NCBI GenBank assembly: GCA_036877525.1
Contig: JAZGTH010000088.1
Span: 1,578,501 to 1,642,500, forward strand
Direction of reading: 5' to 3'
Length of the DNA stretch: 64,000 nt
Origin: Chromobotia macracanthus
Taxonomy: Eukaryota; Chordata; Actinopteri; Cypriniformes; Botiidae
The notes beneath the pieces are model-generated. The model was not told the DNA's origin and ran no database searches. It saw nothing but the letters and a program-made list of their open reading frames with translations. Each line of letters opens with the position of its first letter. The first letter of the stretch is position 1. The translations under genes and the position numbers were made by a program. Positions 1 through 11,142 of the stretch are shown piece by piece.

Positions 1-92
1 GGACACACATAAATGCACAAATATGCATTCCTGGAATTCGAACCCATGACCCTGGGGCTAGCGCTATGCTCTCCCTATTGAGCTACAGTAAC
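1..92 (-). repeat. tRNA-derived SINE fragment
   Basis: Read on the minus strand, this stretch shows a tRNA-like head: AGCTCAATAGGGAGAGCAT, then a box-B-like GGTTCGAATTCC. The same head precedes the other SINEs in the window. It is cut by the window edge, so its 3' tail is not fully visible. It is a repeat within intron 11, not a tRNA gene. Confidence 0.7.
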
Positions 93-889
93 ATTTAATG
101 TAACCTTTAATCCAAATCTGCTTCCAGTGATAGCAATACCCACTAGACTTACCTGAGAGCATGCTTAATAGTGATCATTCACAGACAGCTAAGATTTGCA
201 AAGCTCGAATCTACAACCTTAAAATTTACAAGCTCTAGGTTTTAATCACAAAGCTGTGCCATGACCAAATGTAATATGTTCATATTTATGAAATATAATA
301 AAAAGCAGCCCAAAAGAACTTTTATTCTATCAACAGAAATAATGTCTAAAAATGAATTTAATGTTTCTCAAAACAAAAAATTTATGTACACAGAAATATA
401 AGGAGCGTCAAATAGTACCTTTTCTTTGTTATAATGACTGGCCTGCAGTTGTATTTCTTAAATGTGATATACGGTTAAAAATAATAAAGAGCTTAAAACA
501 AGATTGAATTAACTCATTATTCATCTTCAGTGTATTTAAAGAATTCATTTGAAAGGGACACATTCCCTGATTAAAATGTATTACCATAATCAGCATCACA
601 GTACAGTGTGTTGCTTTCTGCTTCATTTGATGTGATTATGCAGTCTAAACCAAAATGAACAATCTTTCAGAACTGCCCTTGTATCTCAACTACACAAAGA
701 TATAGAACTAATTAGAGCAAGAACACGGGTTACAATCTCAGGATACACACATACTGCAAAAAGCACGAAATCAGCACCATGATATTCATCATGAAATAAA
801 TATGATGCAAACAGAGAGAATTATTTCATGTACTTGCTGATAAATTAGATCCTGCACACATATATTAAAAGGCAAACAAGATTTTTTAC
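93..889 (-). other. erbb4: intron 11 (partial), no other feature seen
   Basis: This AT-rich sequence follows the exon 11 donor at 889. I see no further exon, repeat array or conserved-looking block here. Exon 12 of the gene is not found between the donor and the window edge. Confidence 0.7.
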
Positions 890-980
890 CTGTACAGAGT
901 TCTTCCTCCTATAGTGACAAGGTTGGAAAAGACACCAAGATTGGTCATGTTTTCAGGCCAGGACTGAATGTTCAAGTAAC
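890..980 (-). CDS. erbb4: erbb4 exon 11 (L2 domain)
   Basis: This 91-bp exon completes a glycine codon and encodes Y-L-N-I-Q-S-W-P-E-N-M-T-N through G-G-R-T-L-Y, ending with the first two bases of a serine-type codon. The segment SNLVTIGGRTLY is a conserved L2 strand and NMT is an N-glycosylation sequon. The acceptor CCAAAG has a weak pyrimidine tract; the donor is GTAAAA. It is the last recognisable exon toward the left edge, so exon 12 must lie outside the window. Confidence 0.95.
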
Positions 981-997
981 CTTTGGAAGGAATTAAG

Positions 998-1296
998 GGT
1001 AACACTTACCAGTTAGGGTCAGTTTGTTAACATTAGTTAACTACATTAGTTAACATGAACTAGTAATGAACAATAATAACATGTTCATTTTAACATTTAT
1101 TCGTACACTTTTTAAATCAAAAGTGCTGTCCATTAACAGTCAGTGTTCAATGAACTAACACAAAAAATTTCACTTGTGTTAACTAACATTACCAAAGATT
1201 AATAAATGCTGTAAATATACTGTTCATTTTTAGTTCATGTTACCTAATGCATATTAACTATTGTTAACATATGGAACTTTAATAGTACATGTTACC
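998..1296. repeat. MITE-like element with GGTAAC ends, in intron 10
   Basis: The element begins GGTAACACTTA and ends GTTACC, the reverse complement of its first six bases. Its interior is built of variants of GTTAACATTAGTTAA, AACATGAACTA and ACAGCATTTATTAAT. The same type of sequence recurs at 28951 and, inverted, at 26072. It is a non-coding dispersed element and probably a non-autonomous DNA transposon. The superfamily is not assigned. Confidence 0.6.
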
Positions 1297-1735
1297 AAAT
1301 GAACAAACAGGACTAAAACACCTACTATTTATCAGTTAATGTCTAAGTTAACTATTATCCATCAAAATCTGTTAAGTAAACTCAGTTACTGTAAAAACTA
1401 TGTCAGTAGCTAATACAGTTTACTGCTAATACAGCAGACAAAATATGAAGAAATGCAATATTCTTTAAAAAGTGTTTCAGTACCATTAGGTGTGATTATG
1501 ATCGATTTTTTTGAGAACAACAGTGATTTTCTTATTGCCAAAATTATCATTGTTTCATTAACTACCATTTCTGATCCATCCACATGCAGGACTTTAACAT
1601 AATACAATCCTTCTAGCATGACTAACTGCTCATTCTTTTCTAACTTATACGACATAGCAAATAAATGCTTGTAAACACAAGAACAAAACCTATTACACGT
1701 CAAAAGACTTTATTTAAGATTTATGTCTGTCTTAC

Positions 1736-1809
1736 CTGTGATCTCTCTGACTGTGCGAAACACATTTAGTCGTTCGGGGTCCAGGGCCCCAATACCATGA
1801 TACATGTCC
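1736..1809 (-). CDS. erbb4: erbb4 exon 10 (L2 domain)
   Basis: This 74-bp exon encodes D-M-Y-H-G-I-G-A-L-D-P-E-R-L-N-V-F-R-T-V-R-E-I-T after a split glycine codon. LDPERLNVFRTVREIT matches the ErbB4 L2 domain; the first eight residues differ from the human DPYNAIEA segment. The acceptor is AAAACAG and the donor GTAAGA. Confidence 0.96.
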
Positions 1810-2064
1810 CTGTTTTATCAAACATAAAAAAGCAAAACCTTATTAAGTATAAAAGTATTGAATTACAGGGGAGTAGTGATCATTATAAATGCGGTGGACA
1901 TGGGCACGTCTATATATCTATATATCAAAACCTTTCTGCCTGCTGGCACTGCAGGAGGAATTGATTTGCACATACAGCAGTTTCTGAGAGCGAATCTCTG
2001 GTCAAAGAGAAGCAAAATGTCTTTTGGGATTCTGTCACCCTGAAACACTTTAAGCATTTCTCAC

Positions 2065-2191
2065 CCTTTGATGCCTGTGATGAGGAAGATGAGGTTGCCA
2101 TTGATTTTGGTGCAATTGACAAACTTCTCAATGTTGCTTGAATCTACAGTTTGAGCCAATTGAAGACTGCCGGTACCTATACCATCACACA
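2065..2191 (-). CDS. erbb4: erbb4 exon 9 (start of L2 domain)
   Basis: This 127-bp exon encodes C-D-G-I-G-T-G-S-L through L-I-T-G-I-K-G, the start of the L2 domain, with one sequon (NCT). The acceptor is GGTGTTTAG. The exon begins TG, which together with the A ending exon 8 gives an ATG codon (Met) where mammals have Ala. The first 13 bases of the exon belong to the repeat unit of the intron 8 minisatellite, so this acceptor is the last member of a tandem array of about 33 near-identical acceptors. It was chosen because only this copy continues into the conserved L2 sequence and because it gives the conserved 127-bp length. The donor is GTGAGA. Confidence 0.95.
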
Positions 2192-3727
2192 CTAAACACC
2201 AAACAAACACAAACAAACATGTTATAAAATACCATCACACACTAAACACCAAACAAACACAAACAAACATGTTATAAAATACCATCACACACTGAACACC
2301 AAACAAACACAAACAAACATGTTATAAAATACCATCACACACTGAACACCAAACAAACACAAACAAACATGTTATAAAATACCATCACACACTGAACACC
2401 AAACAAACACAAACAAACATGTTATAAAAACCATACACACTCACACACTAAACACCAAACAAACACAAACAAACATGTTATAAAATACCATCACACACTG
2501 AACACCAAACAAACACAAACAAACATGTTATAAAATACCATCACACACTGAACTCCAAACAAACATGTTATAAAATACCATCACACACTGAACTCCAAAC
2601 AAACATGTTATAAAATACCATCACACACTGAACTCCAAACAAACATGTTATAAAATACCATCACACACTGAACACCAAACAAACACAAACAAACATGTTA
2701 TAAAATACCATCACACACTGAACACCAAACAAACACAAACAAACATGTTATAAAATACCATCACACACTAAACACCAAACAAACACAAACAAACATGTTA
2801 TAAAATACCATCACACACTGAACACCAAACAAACACAGACAAACATGTTATAAAATACCATCACACACTGAACACCAAACAAACACAGACAAACATGTTA
2901 TAAAATACCATCACACACTGAACACCAAACAAACACAAACAAACATGTTATAAAATACCATCACACACTGAACACCACAAACAAACATGTTATAAAATAC
3001 CATCACACACTGAACTCCAAACAAACATGTTATAAAATACCATCACACACTGAACTCCAAACAAACATGTTATAAAATACCATCACACACTGAACTCCAA
3101 ACAAACATGTTATAAAATACCATCACACACTGAACACCAAACAAACACAAACAAACATGTTATAAAATACCATCACACACTGAACACCAAACAAACACAA
3201 ACAAACATGTTATAAAATACCATCACACACTAAACACCAAACAAACACAAACAAACATGTTATAAAATACCATCACACACTGAACACCAAACAAACACAA
3301 ACAAACATGTTATAAAATACCATCACACACTGAACACCAAACAAACACAAACAAACATGTTATAAAATACCATCACACTAAACACCAAACAAACACAAAC
3401 AAACATGTTATAAAATACCATCACACACTGAACTCCAAACAAACATGTTATAAAATACCATCACACACTGAACACCAAACAAACACAGACAAACATGTTA
3501 TAAAATACCATCACACACTGAACTCCAAACAAACATGTTATAAAATACCATCACACACTAAACACCAAACAAACACAAACAAACATGTTATAAAATACCA
3601 TCACACACTGAACACCAAACAAACACAAACAAACATGTTATAAAATACCATCACACACTAAACACCAAACAAACACAAACAAACATGTTATAAAATACCA
3701 TCACACACTGAACACCACAAACAAACA
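2179..3727 (-). repeat. intron 8 minisatellite of about 33 units spanning the exon 9 splice acceptor
   Basis: Long units are 50 bp and short units 40-42 bp, lacking an internal AACACAAACA-like block. On the minus strand each unit reads TTTTATAAC (branch-point-like), ATG, a T-rich tract of GTTT repeats, then GGTGTTCAG or GGTGTTTAG (acceptor), then TGTGTGATGGTAT, the first 13 bases of exon 9. The array fills about 1.54 kb of the 1.64-kb intron 8 and directly includes the true exon 9 acceptor at its left end. Units differ by only a few substitutions (CAG/TAG acceptor; an A-to-G change giving acagac), which indicates recent expansion and homogenisation. A block of three short, two long and one TAG-type long unit occurs twice, offset by 462 bp. 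Confidence 0.97.
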
Positions 3728-3835
3728 CATATATGTATGCTACAAGACATCTGCTAGCATGTTACCATTAGAGGTTATTTGTGCACAGTTAAAGAAATGT
3801 GGTGAATATGGTAAATCTAGAAACCTGTTCCTTAC

Positions 3836-3949
3836 TCTTTGGACAGATGTCGGTGCAGGGGATGCACATCTTGATGTTGTTCTCCTCAACCTCCATCTTG
3901 TTGCTCGGACAGGCACGAACGCAAGAACTGTGATCCACTACAAAGTTAT
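3836..3949 (-). CDS. erbb4: erbb4 exon 8 (end of CR1 domain)
   Basis: This 114-bp exon encodes N-F-V-V-D-H-S-S-C-V-R-A-C-P through C-T-D-I-C-P-K and ends with a single A of a split codon. KMEVEEN and the C-x2-C-x3-C pattern are characteristic of the last CR1 module of ErbB4. The acceptor is GGCACAG and the donor GTAAGG. Its downstream intron is almost entirely minisatellite. Confidence 0.97.
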
Positions 3950-4145
3950 CTGTGCCAACAAACACCAGAGATTTCTGGAGAAAGTTCTTCGTTTAAAAAA
4001 CAACAACAGTATTTTGAGCCCCATTCTGCACAGCCTTCAACTGTTGTATGTTAATGATCTGGAGGATTTTAAAGTCATATCACCTACAGCATTCTTTGTC
4101 ACACAGAGATTTGTGTGTTCTAGACGTTCAGATAACTGCTACTGA

Positions 4146-4172
4146 AGTGTGTGTGTGTGTGTGTGTATGTGT
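4146..4172. repeat. (GT)n microsatellite in intron 7
   Basis: A GT dinucleotide run ends in TATGTG. On the gene strand it is a CA repeat about 35 nt downstream of the exon 7 donor. CA repeats near donors can bind hnRNP L in vertebrates, but I have no evidence of a role here. Confidence 0.85.
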
Positions 4173-4205
4173 ACTATGTGCCTTAGTCTGATTAACGAGA
4201 CTCAC

Positions 4206-4347
4206 GTGGGCATTTCCTGACACAGAAAGCTCCATACGTGTATTTAGCTTCAGGATTGTGTTCGAGCTGGAAGGTTGTTGGGTTGTAGACAAACGGTTGA
4301 GGACACTGTGTCACACAAGCTCCACTGTCGTTAAAGTTCGTACAAGC
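4206..4347 (-). CDS. erbb4: erbb4 exon 7 (CR1 dimerization arm)
   Basis: This 142-bp exon encodes A-C-T-N-F-N-D-S-G-A-C through R-K-C-P plus one base. By homology with EGFR, the loop V-Y-N-P-T-T-F-Q-L-E-H-N-P is the dimerization arm, which reaches across the receptor-receptor interface after ligand binding. NDS is an N-glycosylation sequon. The acceptor is TTTTCAG and the donor GTGAGT. A CA repeat lies about 35 bp into intron 7. Confidence 0.97.
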
Positions 4348-4434
4348 CTGAAAACAAACACCAGTCGTGTAAGTTCACATGTGAATCAATACCATATTAT
4401 TGTATTGAAAAACATATAACAAGGAAAAACGCAC

Positions 4435-4553
4435 AAAGCAGTCTGTGTCTTTGGGTCCGTAGCAGCCGCCCGCACACTCACGGTGACAACAGTTACTGAC
4501 GTACGGCCCAAAACATCGCCCGTCACACTGTTCCGCACATACCGTCTTAGTTA
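4435..4553 (-). CDS. erbb4: erbb4 exon 6 (CR1 domain)
   Basis: This 119-bp exon encodes T-K-T-V-C-A-E-Q-C-D-G-R-C through K-D-T-D-C-F, with ten cysteines in paired modules, the central part of CR1. The segment CDGRCFGPYVSNCCHRECAG is nearly identical to mammalian ErbB4. The acceptor is GGTTACAG and the donor GTGCGT. It is followed by an unusually short 87-bp intron 6. Confidence 0.97.
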
Positions 4554-5063
4554 CTGTAACCAAAAGACATTTTTTGTATAAGTGAGCCACTCTGCAAAGT
4601 TGCAGAGTTTGTATAACTTTACTTTTATGTAAATATGTCATAAGTCACCAGGACAAAAGAAAATCCCGTAAATCTGTTATTTGTCAGGCCAACTCTCCCA
4701 CCCTCCATTCAGAACTGACACTCTATAGAGCTGTACTCTGTTTAACTGTGTAACTTAATTACACAGTGAAAGCTCAACCTGACATCTCCCTCCCACCCTT
4801 TTGTATCTGTCACCCACTCACGAGCACATCAGCACAGGTTGTGTCACGGGGGTATCAGAGGAGATCACAGAGTTCTCCCCAAAGACCTTCACAAAAATAC
4901 ACTCTCCCATTTCAAGCAAAATGTGTCTCCCAGTAGTTCTGATTGACAAAACAATACATCACAGATTATTATGTCACAGTTTTATGATAATTACAGCTGT
5001 CATCATCACGGCAACAACATGAATTGAATCAAGAGAGCAGATAAATGAAGAGGTTTAACTCAC
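4554..5063 (-). other. erbb4: intron 5, no other feature seen
   Basis: This is 510 bp between the exon 5 donor and the exon 6 acceptor. It has no recognisable repeat or coding homology. Short open frames within it have no family resemblance. Confidence 0.8.
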
Positions 5064-5129
5064 AGCTTTGGCATTGGTCTTCCTGAGGGCCCCAACAGCG
5101 TCCAGTACAAGATCTGTGACACCTTCTAC
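5064..5129 (-). CDS. erbb4: erbb4 exon 5 (first CR1 module)
   Basis: This 66-bp exon encodes R-R-C-H-R-S-C-T-G-R-C-W-G-P-Q-E-D-Q-C-Q-S. It starts with the last two bases of the cysteine codon split with exon 4 and ends with the first base of the next leucine codon. The C-x2-C-x3-C-x3-C-WGP spacing is the start of the furin-like cysteine-rich domain CR1 of ErbB receptors. The acceptor is TTTGCAG and the donor GTGAGT. Confidence 0.96.
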
Positions 5130-5665
5130 CTGCAAAACACAAGCGACACTTTAGTTGCAAGTAAAGAATCCTTCATTGTTCCTTCACAAGTCCACATATC
5201 CACTTGCAAACTGATCTGGGCTGCATTTTAAAGAAAGGCCTGAAAATGTTATTTTGCAACACTTGCTGATTATAACTCTTTGACATAGGCTCTTTCACAT
5301 TTAGGTGTACATTAACACATACAGTACATAAATGAATATTTCAGAACAAGCGTGTGAACGCACATGAACTTATGTTATAATGTTAGTGAACTCTTAATAT
5401 TATAAGGAAGTGTGGCAATTTTACCCATTTCAGTAGAACTAAAACCTTTAAGAGGTTTCGAACTTTGTGTCTGGCAACACATGAGAAATAGCCCTAAATT
5501 TGGCTCTATGTTTTCCTGAATTCAGGAAAGGGTTAGGTCTAAAACATCATTTTTAGATGTCTGTCATCGGTTTTAGATGTTTTTAGATGTCTGTCTAAAA
5601 ACGTTGTAAAAATCAGAGTATCTGTAACGTTTCAGTTCTGTATTATTGTCAGATTATCTACTCAC
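5130..5665 (-). other. erbb4: intron 4, no other feature seen
   Basis: This is 536 bp between exons 4 and 5. A local direct repeat of TTTTAGATGT occurs around 5549-5590. Nothing else stands out. Confidence 0.75.
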
Positions 5666-5800
5666 ATGTGTTTCCACTGTTGTTGGATGGAACCACCAGA
5701 AGTTCTGAACGGGGGTTCTTGATGATGTCATGCCAGTGGATGGTGTCGGCGTGACACAAGAACTTGTTCTGATCCACATACACGCCTCCATTCAAGATTT
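5666..5800 (-). CDS. erbb4: erbb4 exon 4 (end of L1 domain)
   Basis: This 135-bp exon completes a glutamate codon split with exon 3 and then encodes I-L-N-G-G-V-Y-V-D-Q-N-K-F-L-C through N-N-S-G-N-T. The C-terminal part (about the last 15 residues, RSELLVVPSNNSGNT) diverges from the human WPSNLTLVSTNGS-like segment but keeps its length and one sequon, NNS. The acceptor is TTTCAG and the donor GTGAGT. It closes the L1 domain and leads into CR1. Confidence 0.97.
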
Positions 5801-8800
5801 CTGAAACAGTCCGAATATGAACACAATCTGAATTAGGAACCACAACAATTTCCGGTTAAGTGAGAACACCACATTTAAGGTCACCTTATGAATTCACAGT
5901 ATTCTGAACACCACACAAAACCAGTTTATATCTCGATTTATCAAGTAAGTGTAATGAAAATAATCTCTCTTTTCAGAAGAGGATTGAGGAATGAAAATCA
6001 CTTCAATCCTAATAAAAGTTAAGCAGCTTATAAAAGATGAGCATATCAATGTGTCTGCACAGACTGGGAGCGTATGTGTTGTGTGGATGAAATATATTCC
6101 CAGGGGAGAGCTGACAGGCACTGCATTACTTTTAAATACATCCCCTATTGTCCTGTAACAAACATCAGATTAGATTTAGAACAGGACAGACTCCAGCGCT
6201 CTAATCAAGTGCTTTTATTTGAACCTTGACATCTTCTGCTGTTCAAATCCCCTATTCATGCTCCAAGACAGCACAGACTGATGACACAACACTGTCTGGG
6301 TCACACCAGCACAGTTCTGTGATAAATGAAACCAGGGCTGCTTTATTAAGATGGGTTAGCATAGTTTAAATCTGGAAGAGAAACAAATAGGAAGGTTAAT
6401 GAAGCAATATTATGACCCAGACTGCCCTTCATAAGGAACTATAATGGAACTTTATTAATTATGTGGCCAGACAGCTCTGCTACAACATCTCGGTTCGTAT
6501 ACTAAACCCACACAACAGATTACATCATACTATAAGACCCCTCAGCTCCACTAAAGATCATCTGTTAATCTGTTTATTCTTATTACAAACTGAATATTCA
6601 CAAGTCCAGTCATATGCTTTGCAGTTATGCTTTTTAAAGCTAGCTTGCTATTGCTCTCTGAAATTGCTTCCCCTACCTTTGAGAAGAAATATATAGCTTC
6701 AGTGTTGGCTAATAATCTTATAGGCATATTTTGAAATATAACACAATGATGGAAAAATCAAATTACATTTAGTACCTGGTTAAACTGGATTGAAGGTGGT
6801 TTAGTGAATAAGATGCAGTTTTAGACAGAAAACACAACACATGTAATTGGCAAATTCGCTGTTGCAACGCTTTTGCGACAACGTTTCACTTGCTTTGAGT
6901 GAAAGATGAAATTTCCCTTCAACACTTGTGAGACAGTGAGAGCAGAACGTGTAGAGAAGAGGTCAAGACTGTGAATACATCTGTAGAAAAAAGAAATCTG
7001 TTTGACATTCACAGCTGCAGACTCAGTATGAGAAACACTTCCCATTATTAACTTTTATTTCATAAATCCTTCACACACGATTCTTAACGACAAGAGGTGT
7101 CACAAATCTGTATTTAAATGAGAGTGATTGTCTTTAAAGTTAAATTAAATGTAAGCAATAAGAAAATAGTCCATCAAAATATCTATCAATTTATATATTC
7201 TGTATTTTGAAGACATTAAACGCTATGAAATGCTCTAAAATCAATTGTCAGGCTCTATATAAAATGATAAAATTGACAATGTTTTTTATTTTATTTATTT
7301 ATATTTTTGTCAATATTTTGAGCAATACAAAAGCATAAATTCTATAAATAACAAGTTAAATCATTGTGCAACTGTGCCAAAATCAATTCATGTTTCTAAA
7401 TCAAGACAAGCAGGAAAATATCGCTCTTTAACTCAAAGTACAAATTGTTTGCAGCATCTATAAAAATGTTGGATATAATAAAAGGTGTATCTCACATTGT
7501 TTCCTTTCAGTCTGACACAATTAGTTTATGTGTGAGGAAAATATAATAATAAATTCAAATGTTTTTAAGGTAAAACTATTAGAAAACACATTTAACTCTT
7601 GTTTCTTCTGTCTATACTCATATGTACCGCACATATACAAAAATATAGCATCATTTTTAAAATATCGAAAGAACATTTCTGTATTATCTGAAATGTCTCA
7701 TAAGACAAAAAATTAGTTGTAGTGCAAATATATTGCTTCATCACATTGAATTATGATACTGTCTTCCCTTCCCTGATTATAAGTCAAGTTTCTGGTTGTA
7801 GTGTTTTAATTTTAAGAAAAGCAACAGCTCTGAGGGAGTCCATGAGACAGTCTGTTCTCAACACTGTTTCTCCTCTGAGTATCATCAGGATCACAGCACT
7901 CGATGGCTGCTGCTCTCCATCATTCAGCCGCTCGTCTCTTTATTCAGACACACAGGGAGGAGAGCTGAGCTGCTGGTGATAACACACACAAATCACAAAC
8001 AACAGCAGGTCTCATGAGAGAGAGCTGAGAGCTTACTGGAGACACAATATGAGACGTCACCATGAGAAGGGCTCCACATCACACACTGTGAAGATCAGAA
8101 CCTACACAGAGCTTGACACACTTGACCGACTACAGCACCAACTCTGTCTGCTCAACTCACAACACAGACTTTATGCTCCGCCTGCCTAGCAGCACAGCCA
8201 ATAACAATGATTACTGTCTAGAGAACCTGGAGGTTGATGAGCTCTAACCATGTCCTACTACAGCACCACTCCAGCTGATCTAGAATCAGACAAGCACATA
8301 AAAGCATCTATAACATCTGTCATTTTAAAACACCACCTTTATGATCCGTTCCACTGAACTTTATCACAACTCACAAAAATCTTCTTTTTTCATCCTAATA
8401 TTTTAATTTTTCCCTTACAGGTGCTAATAAGAAACACAAACAGTCTGATAAATTATAAACACCCACATTAAAAATGAAATAAGAGTAAATAAGGTTTGCC
8501 GACATGGAGTTGGGTTTCACAGGGAAATATTTCGAAAAAGTAAAGCTGGGTTTGAAGCTGTGAGATACTGTGTAGTTTAAAATCTCACTGCACAAAGATG
8601 ATACTGGGTTTATTATTTATGGGTCCGTTTCTCTCTCAGGCTCCTAAGTTTCAGAGAGATTCTGCTTGTTTCAGTCACATCCTTTCATTTCAGCCTCTCT
8701 GTATTACTTTTACTTCCTCTGAATGGTCTTTCCAGGATGAGTTTTTTAATTATTTGAAATTACATTATAATTGTATTATGAATATTGCATGATATAGTCT

Positions 8801-8861
8801 CAGATACAGGCCTGTTACACAATATGTAAAGAATATTACATTAAATTAACATTTTGTCTAT

Positions 8862-8887
8862 CCATCCATCCATCCATCCATCCATCC
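8862..8887 (+). repeat. (TCCA)n microsatellite
   Basis: This is a run of TCCA tetranucleotides that degrades into CCACCCACCCA-type sequence to about 8935. It lies in intron 3 and is non-coding. Confidence 0.85.
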
Positions 8888-9855
8888 ACCCACCCAAACC
8901 CATCCATCCACCCCGCCACATACCCACCCACACATCTCTCTCTCCTCTTTTGAAATATTCCTGAAACTTTTGAAGTCAAATGATTTCAGACACTCCCTTG
9001 GTGCCAGATAACTGTCGCTGTTCATACTCTTGTCTCAGGATAATGTCAGTGGATGTTTCAGCTGTATTGATTCAGGGACTGGCAGGAACTTCATGCTCAG
9101 ATCAAGAGTCTATTAAAAGACTGAATATTAACTGCAGCTCCTTCTGTACATGTCAAACTGTTAGCACACCAACCACAGAGATCAGCTGTGGTTACTGAAC
9201 CTGCTCACAGAGGCCTGTGGTGCTCTGATAATACAGAATAAAATGAAGCTTGGGTTGTGTAGATCTTTGTTGAACACACACAATACCTGTTTTCAAGGCT
9301 TTTTAAAAAAATTATGTTTCTTCGCAAAATCAACTGTATACAGTACAAGGTCTTTAGAAAAAGTCTAGCTGCCCATACGACCATTTAAACAATTCATTCT
9401 CTCATCATTGATCTGTAAACAGGGCTAGTGCAGTGAAAAAAAAAAATTCTTAACAACAGACCATCTGTGTACCTGCCGGCATCACCTGGGGCAACAATGA
9501 TCAGGTGTTCATCTCAAAAGAATGAACAGTGTTTGTTTCGTGGTGAAAATGAGTTCTTGTACTTTGGCATGCAGGGTTCCTGTATGCACCCGACTGCTGG
9601 CCACACAATACAGAGCTACATTAAAAAACACAACACATATGTAATGATCAAGAAAACATTTTTGGGGAAGCTGTCCCTTTAAACTTCAGAGCTGTGTGGA
9701 AGTGTGTGACAGTCTATGCATTCAGTCAAGCACTAAACGTGATCACATGATTAAGCATTTAGATGAGAAGTCAGATTGAGAGATGGAGATTTGAAATGAG
9801 CAAGAATCTGTAATATCGAAAATAACAGGGCCTAAACCTAAAAACCTAGAGAACA

Positions 9856-9945
9856 CCGTAGTAACGTGCAAAAACCTTAGCAACACCCTGGCAACCACCC
9901 ATAACACTTGTAGGTCATGGCAGCAACTCTGGCACAGGTAAAGTA
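9856..9945 (+). repeat. dispersed AACACCCTGGCAACC repeat
   Basis: This stretch carries GTAACG, CCTTAGCAACACC and CTGGCAACCACCCATAACA, a low-complexity pattern that also occurs at 14438, 39948 and, inverted, at 59738. It is a common type of dispersed fish repeat. The family is not named with confidence. Confidence 0.55.
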
Positions 9946-11076
9946 ATGCCTCTGTTGTGTACACACACACTCACACACTCAGTCAACAGATGGGAGAGAA
10001 ACAACTTGTTCTTGGCTCTGTTTCAAACAGACAACAACTGCAAATGTGCATGTTTCTAAACGTCATTAAAGTGGGAAATATCATTTACATCCCTACAAGA
10101 TTTAAACGGATTCAAGACAATCTGTTAGGAATATTAAAACACTTCAGTAAATACACACCTTTCACACTGTGCAGTTCTTTTTATTTATTTACGTTGCTTC
10201 CTTCTTTTCAATCTGGATGAAATCTGAATTATAAAATTTCCTGATCACATTTCATTATTTATCGCAGTTATCGCTCTCACAGTTATTTTTCTGTCTTGCC
10301 ATTATTGTACAAACAAAAATTGCACAGGCCAAAAATAAAGTGAACAAAATACATTTTAGTTTTCACTGTTTCTAAAAATTCAGATTTTGTCTAGTTAGGT
10401 CTAAAAACAGAACATCTGTATTAAGCAAAAATGTATTTAACTAATTGTACAAACCAATTAAATTAAGAATAAAACATTTCTTCTACTTATGTTTTCTACA
10501 GTCCGATAAGTGCTGATGTTTCCAAAAGCTTCTTTCATCTGTTTTCTTATTTACATGAGAGGAAAAAAACATGCAATTAATTTGTAAGTTCTAAATTTCT
10601 TAGAAGCCTCATCAACATTATTCTGGATCAGTTGATCTGATATCAGCTCTAATCTGTATGCATCAAAAGTTCCAGGCTAATTGCTTTGCAGGGTCCACAC
10701 TGAGACCTGCTGTGTGTGGTCAGACCTCTGAATTCTCCAAAGAATAGCTGATACAGCTGATATGAGGAAACTGGAAGAACTAATTAAACAGAACAGAAGA
10801 GTTCTCATCTAGGTTTCTCTTTATTATTTATATCTGGAGTAAATGTCATAATTTATTATGCGAGTGAAAACGGCTTCATAGACTGAATTATAGACAGTGA
10901 GGAACACAGGATATACTTTGACCAAAAACTTCTGCCTTTCTTTCCTGATCCTCATGTCATTTTTTGGGGAAAATTAGAAAGACACAACATACCCAATATA
11001 ATAATTCCTACAGTAGATTAAACAAACAAATAGTCCAGGCAACTTCTGCGCTAAATGTCTAATATTTTACAGCTAT

Positions 11077-11118
11077 CCCAGCTAACAGAAAACATTCTAA
11101 GAACATTGGCTAACATTC
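11077..11118 (-). mobile_element. MITE family fragment (B end)
   Basis: It begins CCCAGCTAACAG and continues AACATTCTAAGAACATT, matching one terminus of the MITE family described at 23501. Only the terminal 40 bp remain, in intron 3 next to the minisatellite. Confidence 0.6.
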
Positions 11119-11142
11119 AACAATAAAAACAAAACTAACAGT

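Noticed and set aside
2179..3727. CRISPR array
   Set aside because: Units are contiguous with no unique spacers, and the host is a vertebrate. It is a minisatellite.
3759..4145. 128-codon plus-strand open frame
   Set aside because: It is the antisense of erbb4 exon 8 and flanking introns.
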